NCBI GenBank assembly: GCA_016718205.1
Contig: JADKEB010000031.1
Coordinates: 186,001-250,000, forward strand
DNA: 64,000 nt
Reading direction: 5' to 3'
Source: Saprospiraceae bacterium
GTDB taxonomy: Bacteria > Bacteroidota > Bacteroidia > Chitinophagales > Saprospiraceae
A model generated the notes under the pieces. The model searched no databases. It saw nothing but the letters and a program-made list of their open reading frames with translations, and was not told where the DNA came from. Each line of letters begins with the position of its first letter. Position 1 is the stretch's first letter. This document shows, piece after piece, positions 20,504-30,459 of this stretch. A program made the position numbers and the translations under genes.

Positions 20504-20920
20504 TTATTTTTCACCATAATACTCTGCATAGATTGTATCTGTTTCCTGCAGTTTTACACAATGCAAGGTACAACCTTTGATATGTGGTTCGAGTTGCTGC
20601 CAAATCAGAAGAGTCATATTTTCTGTGGTAGGCATCATACCTTCCGGCAAAAGTCCATATCGAGATTTAGATTGGAATGGTCGAGTTTGTCAGTTATAAC
20701 TTCTCTTATGATCTTACTGAGCTTTTTAGCATCATGCACAAAACCAATCAAAGGGTCAGAGTACCTTTGACGGTAATAAATAGAGTATAATTATGTCCGT
20801 GCCAGTTTTTATTGGCACATTTTCCAAATATGCAAAGTTTTCTTCTTCTGTCCACTCACTGATCCACAGTTTATGCGCAGCATTAAATTTTTCAACCCTT
20901 GTAAGATAAACGACCGCCAT
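20504..20920 (-). CDS. queD: 6-pyruvoyl-tetrahydropterin synthase / QueD family, frameshifted
   Basis: Not readable in a single frame, but the three frames assemble into 139 residues: MAVVYLTRVEKFNAAHKLWI, then GKCANKNWHGHNYTLFITV (metal HGHNY), DPLIGFVHDAKKLSKIIRE, LDHSNLN, and after another shift MPTTENMTLLIWQQLEPH. These are the conserved blocks of QueD/PTPS, which act on dihydroneopterin triphosphate. Indels fall near 20825, 20765 and 20645. A TATCTTTG -7 box lies upstream at 20947-20954. It precedes folE by 6 bases. Whether the product is tetrahydropterin or carboxytetrahydropterin cannot be decided. Confidence 0.85.
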
Positions 20921-20946
20921 GAATTATATTTCTGAAAAATCGGATG

Positions 20947-20954
20947 CAAAGATA
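20947..20954 (-). promoter_or_regulatory. Bacteroidota -7 box upstream of the queD operon
   Basis: TATCTTTG on the minus strand matches TAnnTTTG and lies about 27 bases before the queD start. The -33 TTG was not placed with confidence. Confidence 0.55.
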
Positions 20955-20989
20955 CAGTAAAAAATCTTCAATTGGAGCATGTTTGAATT

Positions 20990-21119
20990 TTTCAATTAAA
21001 ATCACTCCGACGGAAGGTAAGATAGGGAGTTGATTGACTCGTTCATATCTTAGTCTTTCAAAGTAAAAAATGTTTTCCCTGTAGCAGACATTGGTGATAC
21101 TTCATAACGGAACATGTTT
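20990..21119 (-). pseudogene. Fragment of a TonB-receptor 3' end (copy A)
   Basis: The minus strand reads RENIFYFERLRYERVNQLP then ILPSVG, nearly identical to the last 30 residues of the intact receptor at 34875-37157. The fragment begins abruptly with CTTCATAACGGAACATGTTTA, a sequence shared with copy B at about 23171-23311 but not with the parent. The AAA-ATPase gene lies between the two fragments. Confidence 0.7.
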
Positions 21120-21224
21120 AGATGCTCCTGTACACGTATAATTGGGAATGGTTTATCATATTTAAACTGTCCACCCTTTTTTACCTTACTCCACCAAGAA
21201 TTCAGCAATTTCACTAGGTCCAAC

Positions 21225-21452
21225 ATGCATATAACATATTGCACTTTTGTGAAAAAAATTAACTTGCTACATTTGCCTATACTTACCCCCAACCCCTGAA
21301 GGGGAGACCAGCACTAATATTGAAAGCATTGGCGTGGGTCGTCTCAAGCATAGCTTGACAGGCTCTTTAGGGAATGAGCCTGCCTGTCTACGTAGTCAGG
21401 CAGGGGTTGCGAGGAATTTGAGTATTTGTGCAGTTTGTTATATACACACGAG
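21225..21452. repeat. Element C relative in the gap before the AAA-ATPase gene
   Basis: TATAACATATTGCAC at the left and the complement of TATAACAAACTGCAC at the right form inverted ends like those of element C at 16660. The interior shares GTCGTCTCAAGCATAGCTTG and GGCAGGGGTTG with it. No coding frame. Together with the receptor fragment this accounts for most of the 600-base gap 20921-21519. Confidence 0.6.
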
Positions 21453-21487
21453 GTCCAACCCAATCTATTATTTGAGCAAAAAATGCT

Positions 21488-21495
21488 TATCTTTG
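21488..21495 (+). promoter_or_regulatory. -7 box for the AAA-ATPase gene
   Basis: TATCTTTG, matching TAnnTTTG, 25 bases before the ATG at 21520. Confidence 0.5.
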
Positions 21496-21519
21496 CCATA
21501 AAATAATGTAAAACAAGCC

Positions 21520-23038
21520 ATGTCCATGCGATTGTATCCATTAGGCCAGCAAGATTTTCGTGAGATCATTCGTGAAGGTAAAGTCTATGTCGACAAAACA
21601 ATGTTTGCTTATAATCTCATCACTACTCAGAAATATTACTTTCTGGCCCGCCCTCGAAGATTTGGTAAATCATTATTTCTGAGTACGTTGGATTATCTAT
21701 TCCAAGGGGAGAAAGAACTATTCAAGGGATTGTACGTGTATGACAAATGGGCGTTTGAGACATATCCGATCATTAAAATTTCTTTTTCTAATATCGGATA
21801 TAGAGAGATGGGTTTATCAAGAGCTATCGAATTGCAACTCAAAGAGGTAGGCGAAAAATATGGTATAAACTTAACTTCAGAAAGCAATTCTACAAAGATT
21901 AAGGAACTTATAGATAAGCTAAAAACCAAATATAATAATAATGTAGTCATCCTGATAGACGAGTATGACAAGCCATTGATAGATTATTTGGATAAAGACA
22001 ATTTGTATAAAGCACTGGAAAACAGAGATATACTCAAGAGTTTTATAGTGTACTCAAAGATGCTGATGCTCAGCTGAAACTGGTATTCATCACGGGAGTG
22101 AGCAAATTTAGTAAGGTGAGTATCTTTTCAGATTTGAATAATCTCAACGATATCTCCTCTCAAGCACATACAACGAAATATGTGGTATAAGTCAGAAGGA
22201 AATAGAAGACAACTTTGAGCAAGAGTTAAACATGTATGACAAAGTTAAAATCAGAACATGGTACAATGGATATAAATGGGATTTGGATGGCTCTACAGTG
22301 TATAATCCCTTTTCCTTACTTAGCTTCTTTGTACACAATGGTACATACCAAAATTTTTGGTACACTACGGGAACGCCTACATTCCTGATGAAGATGTGCA
22401 GAGAGCAGCACATGTACAAGTTTGAAGAAGTGAGTATCAACAAAGACGATCTCGGAAATTTTGATATTGAAAATCTGAAAATAATCCCTATACTTTTTCA
22501 AACAGGATATCTCACCATCAAGAGCGAGAGTATTTTGAATAGCTATATCTTAACGTATCCCAATCAAGAAGTTAGGGAATCATATTTGAGACACCTGGCA
22601 GATACATATATTGATTCGGTAAGTTTGTCATCTACCAATGTGTTGCAGAGCCTATTGAAATCACTCCAGACCCAAGATAAATAGTTAATGCAAAGTGCTA
22701 TCAACAGTGCCTTTGCCCAAATCCCCTACGACCTTTGGCAGCGAGAGAACGAACAATATTACCATGCCATCGTGCATCTGTTGTTTTCGCTGTTGAATGT
22801 CTATATATTCAGCGAGGTACACACACAGCAGGGTAGAGCCGATGCCATAGTGATCTATGAAGACCAAATCTACTGTATGGAATTCAAACTTGATCAGTCT
22901 TCACGAGTGGCTATAGAGCAAATTCAAGCCAGAGGTTACACCGAGAGATTTAAAGATAGTGGCAAGCCTATCCATCACATCGGTATCAACTTCAGTAGTG
23001 TGCACAAAAAGGTAGAGGAGATCATTTGGGAGAGTTAA
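21520..23038 (+). CDS. AAA-ATPase-like plus PD-(D/E)XK nuclease-like protein (PF09820/PF08011 type), frameshifted
   Basis: Starts MSMRLYPLGQQDFREIIREG; the motif LARPRRFGKSLFLSTL is the degenerate P-loop of this family and VVILIDEYDKPLIDYL the Walker B. After shifts near 22060 and 22175 it continues with WYNGYKWDLDG and VYNPFSLLSFF. An in-frame TAG at 22682 interrupts before the C-terminal domain, where GRADAIVIYEDQIYCMEFKL has the D...E-K core of a PD-(D/E)XK nuclease. The total of about 505 residues is normal. These genes multiply in Bacteroidota genomes and behave like selfish or defence-related elements, but their function is unproven. The gene is flanked by duplicated TonB-receptor fragments. 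Confidence 0.8.
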
Positions 23039-23529
23039 GTAAGAAGAATGTTTGTCTGCAGTCCATATACATCCACCTGGAATCCATAAATTTCACTTGC
23101 GCTACAGAAATGAAGAAAGCATGAGTATTATAGTCTTTTGTTAAAGAAAATTATCGTCAGTAATATTCCACTATTTTAAAAATTAATTTTGCTCCAACGG
23201 ATGGTAAGATAGGAAGTTGGTTGACTCTTTCGTATTGGATTCTGTCAAAGTAAAAAATGTTTTCTCTGTTGTAGGCATTGGTATTGCTTCATAACGGAAC
23301 ATGTTTATACCGACGAGAATTTATTTTGCAAATAATTCTGTCGCCATTATAAAGACGATAAATGTCTTTGATGACAAGCTTTGCTTCGTCTTTACTCAAA
23401 ATGAATAAATTGGTAAATAAAATTTTCGCAAACCAATTTATTTTGAGTATAGAGATTTTAGAATCAGGGATAAACAGATAGATATTGAGTTTTACCAATA
23501 AGTCTTGTATGGTAATTTGACAAGTAGAA
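23039..23529. other. Gap with TonB-receptor fragment, otherwise no gene seen
   Basis: About 23171-23311 is a receptor-fragment copy. A 69-codon minus-strand frame at 23289-23498 has no recognisable content. TTGCAAATAATTCTGTCGCC and nearby bases form weak inverted repeats. Nothing else can be supported. Confidence 0.5.
23171..23311 (-). pseudogene. Fragment of a TonB-receptor 3' end (copy B)
   Basis: The minus strand reads NAYNRENIFYFDRIQYER, VNQLPILPSVGAKLIF and then a stop, almost the same as the C-terminus of the receptor at 34875. It shares the boundary CTTCATAACGGAACATGTTTA with copy A. There is no start codon or upstream receptor sequence. Confidence 0.75.
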
Positions 23530-26500
23530 TTAAACAGCTTTCAAATCCTGAATGATTATAGCTGGAAAAACAACAACCAAAACTAATATTGAAAACGTTA
23601 AACCACCTATCGTTCCTGCTGCAAGAGCAAACCAAAATACTTCGCTATCTCCATGCATGAGAAATGGCATCAAGCCCAATACCGTGGAGATTGTAGTCAA
23701 CAAGATTGATTTGATCTTATCTTTGACGGCGTAATAATAATGGTCAAGAGAGTTGTATTGAGGATAAATAGACTTAAAATGGTGATAAGATGATAGTATA
23801 AAAATGATAGAATTGACTGCAAGGCCACTTGTCATCAGAAATGATACGTACCCACCCTGATCAAACGGAACATCAAAATAATAGAACGTAATAAAAATAC
23901 CAATGAACGACATGGGAATGATTAAAATGATTTGGATGCCCCCAAAAAATCGATTCAAATTGTATAGAACAGATCACAAATATCATGAGAGGAATCAAGG
24001 TGATATACCAATATTGTTGATTTTTGTTTTTACTCCAGAAGTTATTTTTTACATTTTTGATGGTATAACCGACAGGGATTACCTTCTCAAATTTTCTGAT
24101 ACTTTCATCCTGAAATTGTTGTCCATATTTTTCATTTCCTATATATGTCCAGCCACATCTCCTGATATACTGCTGGTTTTCCTTGTGTAATGTAGGTAAA
24201 GTAAATTGTTTGTCTATCTTACTGAACTCTGATACCAGATAAGTAGATGTAGCGTACGAGTGGTAAGTATTTTTTACATCCCAAATATCATTATCACGGA
24301 GATCATCTTTTTGTATTCTTATGGCTTTATTATCTTTTGTATAAGATAAGGTATTTGGCCATTGATTGTTTTGGTGCAAGAACTCACTCAATGATAAAAG
24401 GTCAACATTTTTTTCACTCATTTTTCTGAAATCTAATGAAAGCAAATATTGCTGATCCTTTTTTTCACCCCAATTCAGGTTTATATTTCTCTTGACTTGC
24501 TCGATTCTGGGGTGTAACTCCAATAATTTGGCAAAATCATCCTCAAGTTTGGCCAAATGCTCTAAATTGTAGCCTCGAAATTCCACCATAAATTGATTGG
24601 AGTTTTCATAACTAAGGTTTGAAAATCCTTTGCCCACTCCATAAATATTCCATTCTACTTCTCCCAAATCACTACAAAAAGAAATCAAACGATTTTTTAG
24701 CGTATACGGAAAAGACTCAGATGCGTTTTTGTGGAAAGAAATTACAATGCTTCCGTTTTGATGATCTCTGATGTCGGTTGTATAATTTTTGATTTCTGAT
24801 GAATATTGTTTGATGTAATGTTCTACTTTTTTCATCAATTCATTTGTTTGGTTCAGTGTACTTCCCAGTGGCAGATATGCATTGACATATAATTTTGTTT
24901 CTTCAATAGACCTGAAGCTACCCCTTGTATAGACATATTCAGAAAAAAGACGCAATGTCCCGCCAAGATATTTATTTAAAATGGGCCTGGCGTACTCCAG
25001 ATACCAATCACTTCCTATTGTTTTATTATACAATGACGATGTTTTGTGGTGGACAGGTACATAAATAATGGTAAACCAAATATCAGTATCATCACTGCCA
25101 TGATGACATTTTTGTACCTGACAGAAAAGTTGAGCCACTTTTTTATACAGTTGACCTTTGCTTGAGATATTTGAATCATCTGCGAAAGTACTGCTTACCA
25201 CACGGTAGTTGAGCTGATACATCATGGCCGGAATAAAAATAAAAGCTACTCCAATAGATACCGACAGATTGATAAACAAAACCTTGGCAAAGTCCGAAAG
25301 GTTCCACTGCCATTCGATCGGTAAAAACCAAAATACGACTAATGCCGATAGCGTTGTACCCGTGGCTGAAAGAATAGCAGGGATGATTTGAAAATTTTGG
25401 TATTTTCTAAAGTGGTCCACCATGACTATGATATTGTCTATCACAATACCCAAGGAGATGGTGATTGCAGCCAGAGAATATAGGTTGAGTTGAACGGCGG
25501 CGACATAATACAAAATGAAGGATACCCCTAGCGAAATTAACATACCTGAAATCACAACAAAAATATGCTTCCACTTCCTATAAGCCAAGAAGACAAATGT
25601 CAATAATATGAGCACAGAATACAGAGTTCTTTCCTTGATTTTATCTAATTCTGACTGAATATATTCTGTAGTATCATATTCTTTTAAAATTTCAAAATTT
25701 GACGGTAAACTGATTTTTCCAATAGCATCTTTAATTTTTTTTCCCAATTGTAAGTGGTTGGCACCATCATCTGGAATAAAACTGATTCTTATGTTGTTTT
25801 TACCATCAATCCGATACATCGCCATGGGTTTTTCTTCTCTCTCAAAAACCTTGAATAGCGAACCACCACGATATAAATGATTGTCAATTTTGATTGGAAT
25901 GGCGGCGATATTGTCCATTTCAGCAGGTTTCATACTGACCCTCCATTGTTGGCCATTTTCATCTATTTGTCCGATTGGAATATTGCGTAATGTCGCCTTT
26001 ATATGAGTGCCTAACTTTTCCGGTGTTATGTGGTGGCTTTTTAGTAGATCTTGATTATACTCTATGATATATTCTTTTTTGCTACCACCAGTTACGTGTA
26101 TTTTATAAAGTCCGTCTATCCCTGACAATAATGGTGATAAAATATTTACTGCATAGTCGTATATCGCCTCACGCTCCAAAGGTGCAAAAATACTATAGGT
26201 AAGGATTTGGTCAAAAGATTTTTCTTCATCGGGTTTGTTAATAAGTAAGCTGGGAAATCCAGCCTGATCTGGCAGACTTTGGTGGATTTGTCTCAATATG
26301 GTAAGTACCTGAAATCTAAACATTTCTGTATTGACCCAGGATTGTAATTCTAACGTGATGGTTGACCTTTCTTTTCTGCTTGTGGAGTACATTTTACTGA
26401 TGCCTGAGAGCGTAGTGAGTACTCCCTCTATAGGTCTTGTGATTTTTCTCTCCACTTCTTCAGGTGTAGCATTGATATATCCTGTTTGCACTGTGACAGA

Positions 26501-26617
26501 TGGATACCTATGAGTGGGATTCAGATTGAGTGAGATATATGGTATAAAAAGTAAACCTGTCAATGCAAGCGCAGTTAACAAAAGGATGATTGAAAAACTA
26601 TGATTTTTTAAGACCAT
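23530..26617 (-). CDS. RND efflux permease 1 (AcrB/CusA-type), frameshifted
   Basis: About 1029 residues including a late frame change near 23950. It begins with the first membrane helix (HSFSIILLLTALALTGLLFI), then the porter domain (TPEEVERKITRPIEGVLTTL). The central helices include ISLGIVIDNIIVMVDHFRKY, where other family members carry a proton-relay Asp. The second half ends with GGYVSFLMTSGLAVNSIIF and the final helices. A stretch near 25060-25180 is in the wrong frame between two compensating indels. No periplasmic adaptor gene is adjacent. It lies in the same locus as the adaptor/permease pair at 30590-34693 and may serve the Cys-rich peptides, or have lost its adaptor in the local rearrangements. 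Confidence 0.85.
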
Positions 26618-27146
26618 ACTTTATTCTATAGTAAGGGTGGGTTTAGAATATCATCATTCGGCTCCAAGCGGCGACAAATTTTATTTTATGTGACATTATA
26701 TTTTTAGTTATACACACAGTTGAGACGGTACAATATGCTGTAAATATAAATAAATTTGTCATTTTTGCTCAATTAAACAGACTCTAATTTTTCTATAAAG
26801 ATATTCAAAAATTAAAGCTTTGTAAATATTGAAGAGGAAATATTTCATACTCTTATATCAAGTTACAATATCTGGAATTTTAGAATTTACCTACTGCATA
26901 TTTTTTCATTGCAACCAGACAGATGAATTCAAAAAATGAGGGTATATTTTGACTAAATGAGTTTTATGATAATATTCTTTAAAATTTAAATTTTCCCAAT
27001 AACAAGGTCCTGCATCAGACTATGCAGAAATTGAAATACAAGACGATAATACAAAACCAATACCCTAATAGTCTAAATTGTCTTTCCATGAAATGGGTAG
27101 TTGTACTGTCTTTTTTTGCAAATGATAGTGAAGTGATAATTTTTGG
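26618..27146. other. Gene-free gap with degenerate MITE remains
   Basis: GGCTCCAAGCGGC at about 26660 with the surrounding bases is the complement of the right end of the 259-bp elements (GCCGCTTGGAGCC). ATTAAACAGACTCTAA near 26782 could be the opposite end. GTTATACACAC near 26708 resembles the end of element C. No coding frame was supported. The permease-1 promoter should be here, but no clear box was found. Confidence 0.4.
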
Positions 27147-28309
27147 TTACTTAAGTTTAAATCGGATGATAAAAGGATTTTCATCATTTTCTGCAAGAAG
27201 TTTATTGAAATTACGCACAAAAGGCAATTCCGAAGAAAAATTATGATTTATTTTTGTTAATGGCAAATCCCCTATATCATAAAAATACCCTTCATTATCT
27301 TTTGTGAACGGACGTATAGAATACCCTCCCTGATCAATGAAATCAATTTTATTCCCTTTGTTTGAATGAAAATTGTAAAAATAAGAATGTTCATTTTGGG
27401 TATCTATCACCAAAGATTTATATTCTCCATGATAAAACAACGGAATAATCAAATATTTGTCGATCATACTCGGCTCTCCCATTGGAGCAATCACTTTTTC
27501 AAATATTTTTAGTTTTCTTTCCATTACAGCATTTATTATTTTTTCTTTCCCTGTCTTACTTATGTTTGTCTCACCCTTTCCTAATATGTATTTTTTATCC
27601 ATTTTATTAGTTTGGAAATTGTATAAATAGATGGTATCGAGAAAACCTATATTTATTATAAGTTGTTGGCCATTGATTTTCAAAAAAGGCGCTCGAGATA
27701 CAATCATATTTGCGGTGCAGTAGCATGAATCAATGGATAAATATTTTTGAAGTCCATATTGTCAACATATTTTATAAATCCAGAATCAAAATCATTCGTA
27801 GTAAAGATGAGTCTAGTTGATATTTCATCATAATACATGTTATAAATGTATAAGTTGGTTTTGAATTCTTCAGTTATCTTTTGGTTTGAGATGTTATATT
27901 TCAATATACTGTTTTTGGAAGGGTCATTGATCAGTATATGGTGATCATCAAATCTAGCAATGGTCATTACTTCACTAAATTCCAAAGGGCCTTTACCACT
28001 TGATCTCAGGTGATGCTGAAATGAACCATTCAGATCATGAAAATATATAGTGGATGTATTTGGGTGTGTCGAAACAATGTAATCGCCTACTCTTAAAATA
28101 TAAGTGATAGTGGATAACTTATTACTTTTTGGTCCACTTAATGTAAAATATTCAATATCGTCTGATATTATATCGTCCCAAAAACCTTGAGGTAGTTCTG
28201 TATCCGGATTAACAACGATTTCCTTGCTTTTAAATGTACCTTCATTGCAACTTGTTAAATAAAGACCAAGCATCGCAATGGCGATGCTTGGCTTAAAATA
28301 AAAATTCAT
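27147..28309 (-). CDS. Six-bladed beta-propeller lipoprotein 1, one frameshift
   Basis: Two frames overlapping at the ATGA of 27704-27707 form one protein of about 387 residues. The start carries a lipoprotein signal ending LGLYLTSC, then a 6-bladed propeller of the type often encoded next to small secreted peptides in Bacteroidota. Blade-like segments include TYILRVGDYIVSTHPNT, HHILINDPSKNSILKYNI and GYSIRPFTKDNEGYFYDIG. The end NPFIIRFKLK is characteristic. It lies 12 bases downstream of the Cys-rich peptide gene on the same strand, so peptide and propeller form a small operon. Its role is unknown; binding or sensing of the peptide is a guess. The break is probably a sequencing indel. Confidence 0.72.
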
Positions 28310-28321
28310 AAACTTTTTCTA

Positions 28322-28519
28322 TTAATTATGAAAACCACAATCAACAATCGTTCCACAGCTACAAAACATTCCATTTCCACCTACATTAACACAATAAGAT
28401 TCGTATGCCATAGTATTACCACAATAAAAAGAAAGCCAAGTACAAGGAGAATCTTCCTTACTAAAACTGGCTGTGGTCAAACCCAATACTAAAGTTAGAG
28501 AACAAATTACCTTTTTCAT
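28322..28519 (-). CDS. Small secreted six-cysteine peptide 1
   Basis: 65 residues from MKKVICSLTLVLGL (ATG at 28519; an ATG 30 bases upstream is less likely because it would precede the signal sequence). An N-terminal signal segment ends near TASFSK. The mature part of about 45 residues has six Cys spaced C-x6-C-x9-C-x9-C-x-C-G-x4-C, with GGNGMFCSCG. The same pattern occurs in the peptide at 30225. It resembles in layout the small leader-plus-Cys-rich peptides found beside propeller lipoproteins in Bacteroidota (NVEALA-type), but the NVEALA motif itself is absent. Its 5' leader is interrupted by a 102-bp MITE. Confidence 0.8.
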   Translation of the reverse strand: MKKVICSLTLVLGLTTASFSKEDSPCTWLSFYCGNTMAYESYCVNVGGNGMFCSCGTIVDCGFHN

Positions 28520-28546
28520 AAAAATAAAATTTAAGAAGTTAAAATA

Positions 28547-28648
28547 CAATGTCGTTTAGTTAAGGGATTTTTGGTAGTTTTTACCCATCCTAAATCCTTC
28601 CCTCAGAAGGGAAGGACTTTATAACTTGGTCTTAACTAAACGACATTG
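28547..28648. mobile_element. 102-bp MITE with exact 10-bp target duplication, in the peptide-1 leader
   Basis: The ends are 18-bp perfect inverted repeats CAATGTCGTTTAGTTAAG / CTTAACTAAACGACATTG. The flanks are identical 10-bp sequences AGTTAAAATA (28537-28546 and 28649-28658). The interior has a CCTTCCCT...AGGGAAGG hairpin. No transposase. It lies between the promoter region and the start codon of peptide 1; the homologous leader of peptide 2 lacks it. A sister copy of the same length is at 54989-55090. A 10-bp duplication is compatible with IS4- or ISAs1-type transposition (inference). Confidence 0.88.
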
Positions 28649-28749
28649 AGTTAAAATATAATATCACTCACTGCAATATATGTATAACAAAATCCAAATT
28701 ACCGGCAAAATATTTTCAAAATATTTTTTTAGACCTACTTTTTTTTGGT

Positions 28750-28968
28750 TACATGGTGGGATTTGTAGACTTTTATGAGGCAAAATTTCCATAAATGCAA
28801 AAAAAATACTTTCTATTGCCAAAAATACGATTTTTCATTTTAGTAAGTGTTTTATTGATGCTATTTTTTGGATGTACATCCAAGACCAATCAAACTGCAG
28901 AAAGCATCACCGCCCAGGGTGGGACTGAAATGCAAAATATAAGCAGAGAGGTCACTACTTTACTTCCA
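28750..28968 (+). pseudogene. Truncated duplicate of the RND periplasmic adaptor gene start
   Basis: From about 28750 to 28955 the sequence is nearly identical to 30540-30750, the promoter region and first 50 or so codons of the adaptor. The ATG at 28797 is in frame here because the homopolymer has eight A (MQKKYFLLPKIRFF...). The lipoprotein signal LFFGCTSK is intact. Similarity stops after NISREV, and the frame ends at LLPG a few codons later. It marks a broken duplication of the exporter cassette. Confidence 0.85.
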
Positions 28969-28971
28969 GGC

Positions 28972-29105
28972 TGATTAGTTGAGATATTTGGGATATATCT
29001 TGATGAGATAGGGAGAGTTGGGATCGTATGCGTCTTTTAGATAGGGTAGGTGTTGCATCTGTTCACCATCCAAGGTTTCAAGCAAAAAATTATCTTGTCC
29101 ATTGG
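28972..29105 (-). pseudogene. C-terminal remnant of a third propeller lipoprotein
   Basis: The minus strand reads GQDNFLLETLDGEQMQHL, PYLKDAYDPNSPYLIKIYP and then a stop near 28973. DPNSPYLIKIYPK matches the way these propellers end (compare NDENPFIIRFKLK in propeller 1). There is no upstream part. It abuts the truncated adaptor copy, so the junction near 28960 looks like a deletion endpoint. Confidence 0.5.
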
Positions 29106-29158
29106 ATATTTACGGATTTAAAGGCATGCATTTTAATCCACATACAATTTGTGAGAGA

Positions 29159-30151
29159 TTATTTTGGGTTGAGTATATAGATAATTGTATTGTTAGTTTC
29201 GGCCAGATTTTGGGAAACAAAATATTTGTTTTTATATGTACCTATGATATAAGGAAACCCAGCCTCATTTGTAACATTGTTTTCTACTTTTTGTACATCA
29301 TACATAGCAGTATTACCATTGGATGCTTTGATGATACAGGCTTGGGGCTTACCTATCTTTGTAAATGTTAGATATATGTAATTTTCAACTGAAAATAAAA
29401 ATCTTTCAACTATTTCTTTGTTAAAAAATTCACTTTTTTTAAAGTCTGGGGTTACCCATAGGGTTTCGTCATTCAATTCTTCTCCGTTGAAAACAAATGT
29501 AATACCTTTTTCTACCATTCCATTGCCCAACTTATATAAAGTATTATTGAAATTGGTGAATAAATATTGATGGTTTTTGATTTGAGGAAACGAATTGTAC
29601 GGATATTTGCCATGAGCAGGTAATTTATCAAAGTATGAAAATGAATTTGTTAAATTCAAATCGGTCACTGTTAAATAAACATCACCAGCACATATAAAAT
29701 AGGAGTGACTATCATCTTTGAAAAACCTGAAGGCAGATAAGTTAAGAATTCTTTTATTTATAAAGTGGAAGTCTTTTAGATCAAAGTCATAAATACCGTC
29801 AACAGCTAATACTTCTATTTTCGCATTGGGTGTATCAATCAAAAAGTCATAGATTATTCCTTTGTTATCAAAAGGAAGGGAAACTTCTTGGACAAAATCT
29901 CCATTTAAATTATAAATTTGAATTTTCCGGTCATCAAATCTATTAAAGATATAAATTTTGTCTTCCAAAATGATTTTGTCAATGCTATGGATGGGTCTGT
30001 TTTCAGTATGTAAAACTATCGAATCTACCAAACTCAGACTATTAGAAAGCGTCGATTCTTGATGAGAATCCACATTGACAATTTCATATTTTTTATCTGA
30101 GCAAGCTAAAGAGCTGATAGCAACAAAGAGGAAATAATATTTTAGTTTCAT
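29159..30151 (-). CDS. Six-bladed beta-propeller lipoprotein 2
   Basis: 330 residues, intact. Lipoprotein signal MKLKYYFLFVAISSLAC, with Cys17 anchoring it. Propeller-like strands include KIYIFNRFDDRKIQIYNLNG, KIEVLAVDGIYDFDLK and AGFPYIIGTYKNKYFVSQ, ending NNTIIYILNPK. It has the same family layout as propeller 1 but the sequences are clearly different. It follows peptide 2 on the same strand with a 73-base gap. It is likely exported to the periplasm or outer membrane; no catalytic residues can be named. Confidence 0.72.
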   Translation of the reverse strand: MKLKYYFLFVAISSLACSDKKYEIVNVDSHQESTLSNSLSLVDSIVLHTENRPIHSIDKIILEDKIYIFNRFDDRKIQIYNLNGDFVQEVSLPFDNKGIIYDFLIDTPNAKIEVLAVDGIYDFDLKDFHFINKRILNLSAFRFFKDDSHSYFICAGDVYLTVTDLNLTNSFSYFDKLPAHGKYPYNSFPQIKNHQYLFTNFNNTLYKLGNGMVEKGITFVFNGEELNDETLWVTPDFKKSEFFNKEIVERFLFSVENYIYLTFTKIGKPQACIIKASNGNTAMYDVQKVENNVTNEAGFPYIIGTYKNKYFVSQNLAETNNTIIYILNPK

Positions 30152-30224
30152 TTAATAAAAAATTTAAATTAGATGAGGTACATGATATGTACCTCATCTT
30201 GCTGATCGATCAAAATGATTGTTT

Positions 30225-30422
30225 TCAATTACACTTGGTAGATTCGCCGCAATTACAGCTGATCCCCTTCCCGTTTTGGTGGCAGACTATCCTATCGCCA
30301 GTGAACAACCCGGGACAATCAACAGTTTCGGTTTTACAAACCAATTCTGCGTCTACTTTTGTTTCGCCCGAATAGGGTAAAAATAAAGCAAAATAAAAGA
30401 ATATCAATACCTTTTTCATCAT
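30225..30422 (-). CDS. Small secreted six-cysteine peptide 2
   Basis: 65 residues, MMKKVLIFFYFALFLPYSG then a mature part of about 43 residues. The six Cys are spaced C-x6-C-x10-C-x8-C-x-C-G-x4-C with NGKGISCNCG, matching peptide 1 in the number, order and near-exact spacing of Cys. Few other residues are shared. A TATATTTG -7 box lies at 30460-30467. It is transcribed divergently from the adaptor gene at 30590 and is followed by propeller 2. It could be an antimicrobial or signalling peptide, or a ligand of the propeller; no activity can be read from sequence. Confidence 0.8.
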   Translation of the reverse strand: MMKKVLIFFYFALFLPYSGETKVDAELVCKTETVDCPGLFTGDRIVCHQNGKGISCNCGESTKCN

Positions 30423-30459
30423 TTAAAAAATTTAAGAATTAAAAAAATAAATATCACCG

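Noticed and set aside
22682..22684. In-frame TAG inside the AAA-ATPase/nuclease gene as possible recoding
   Set aside because: Neighbouring frameshifts in the same gene show it is simply damaged or badly sequenced; no recoding signal was seen.
23289..23498. 69-codon minus-strand frame next to the receptor fragment
   Set aside because: No recognisable domain, signal or neighbour logic; it partly overlaps the duplicated receptor fragment.
25060..25180. Possible programmed frameshift in RND permease 1
   Set aside because: The two indels compensate each other and restore the frame, as random consensus errors do.
28322..28519. Naming the Cys-rich peptides NVEALA proteins
   Set aside because: The layout is similar but the NVEALA motif is not present in either peptide.
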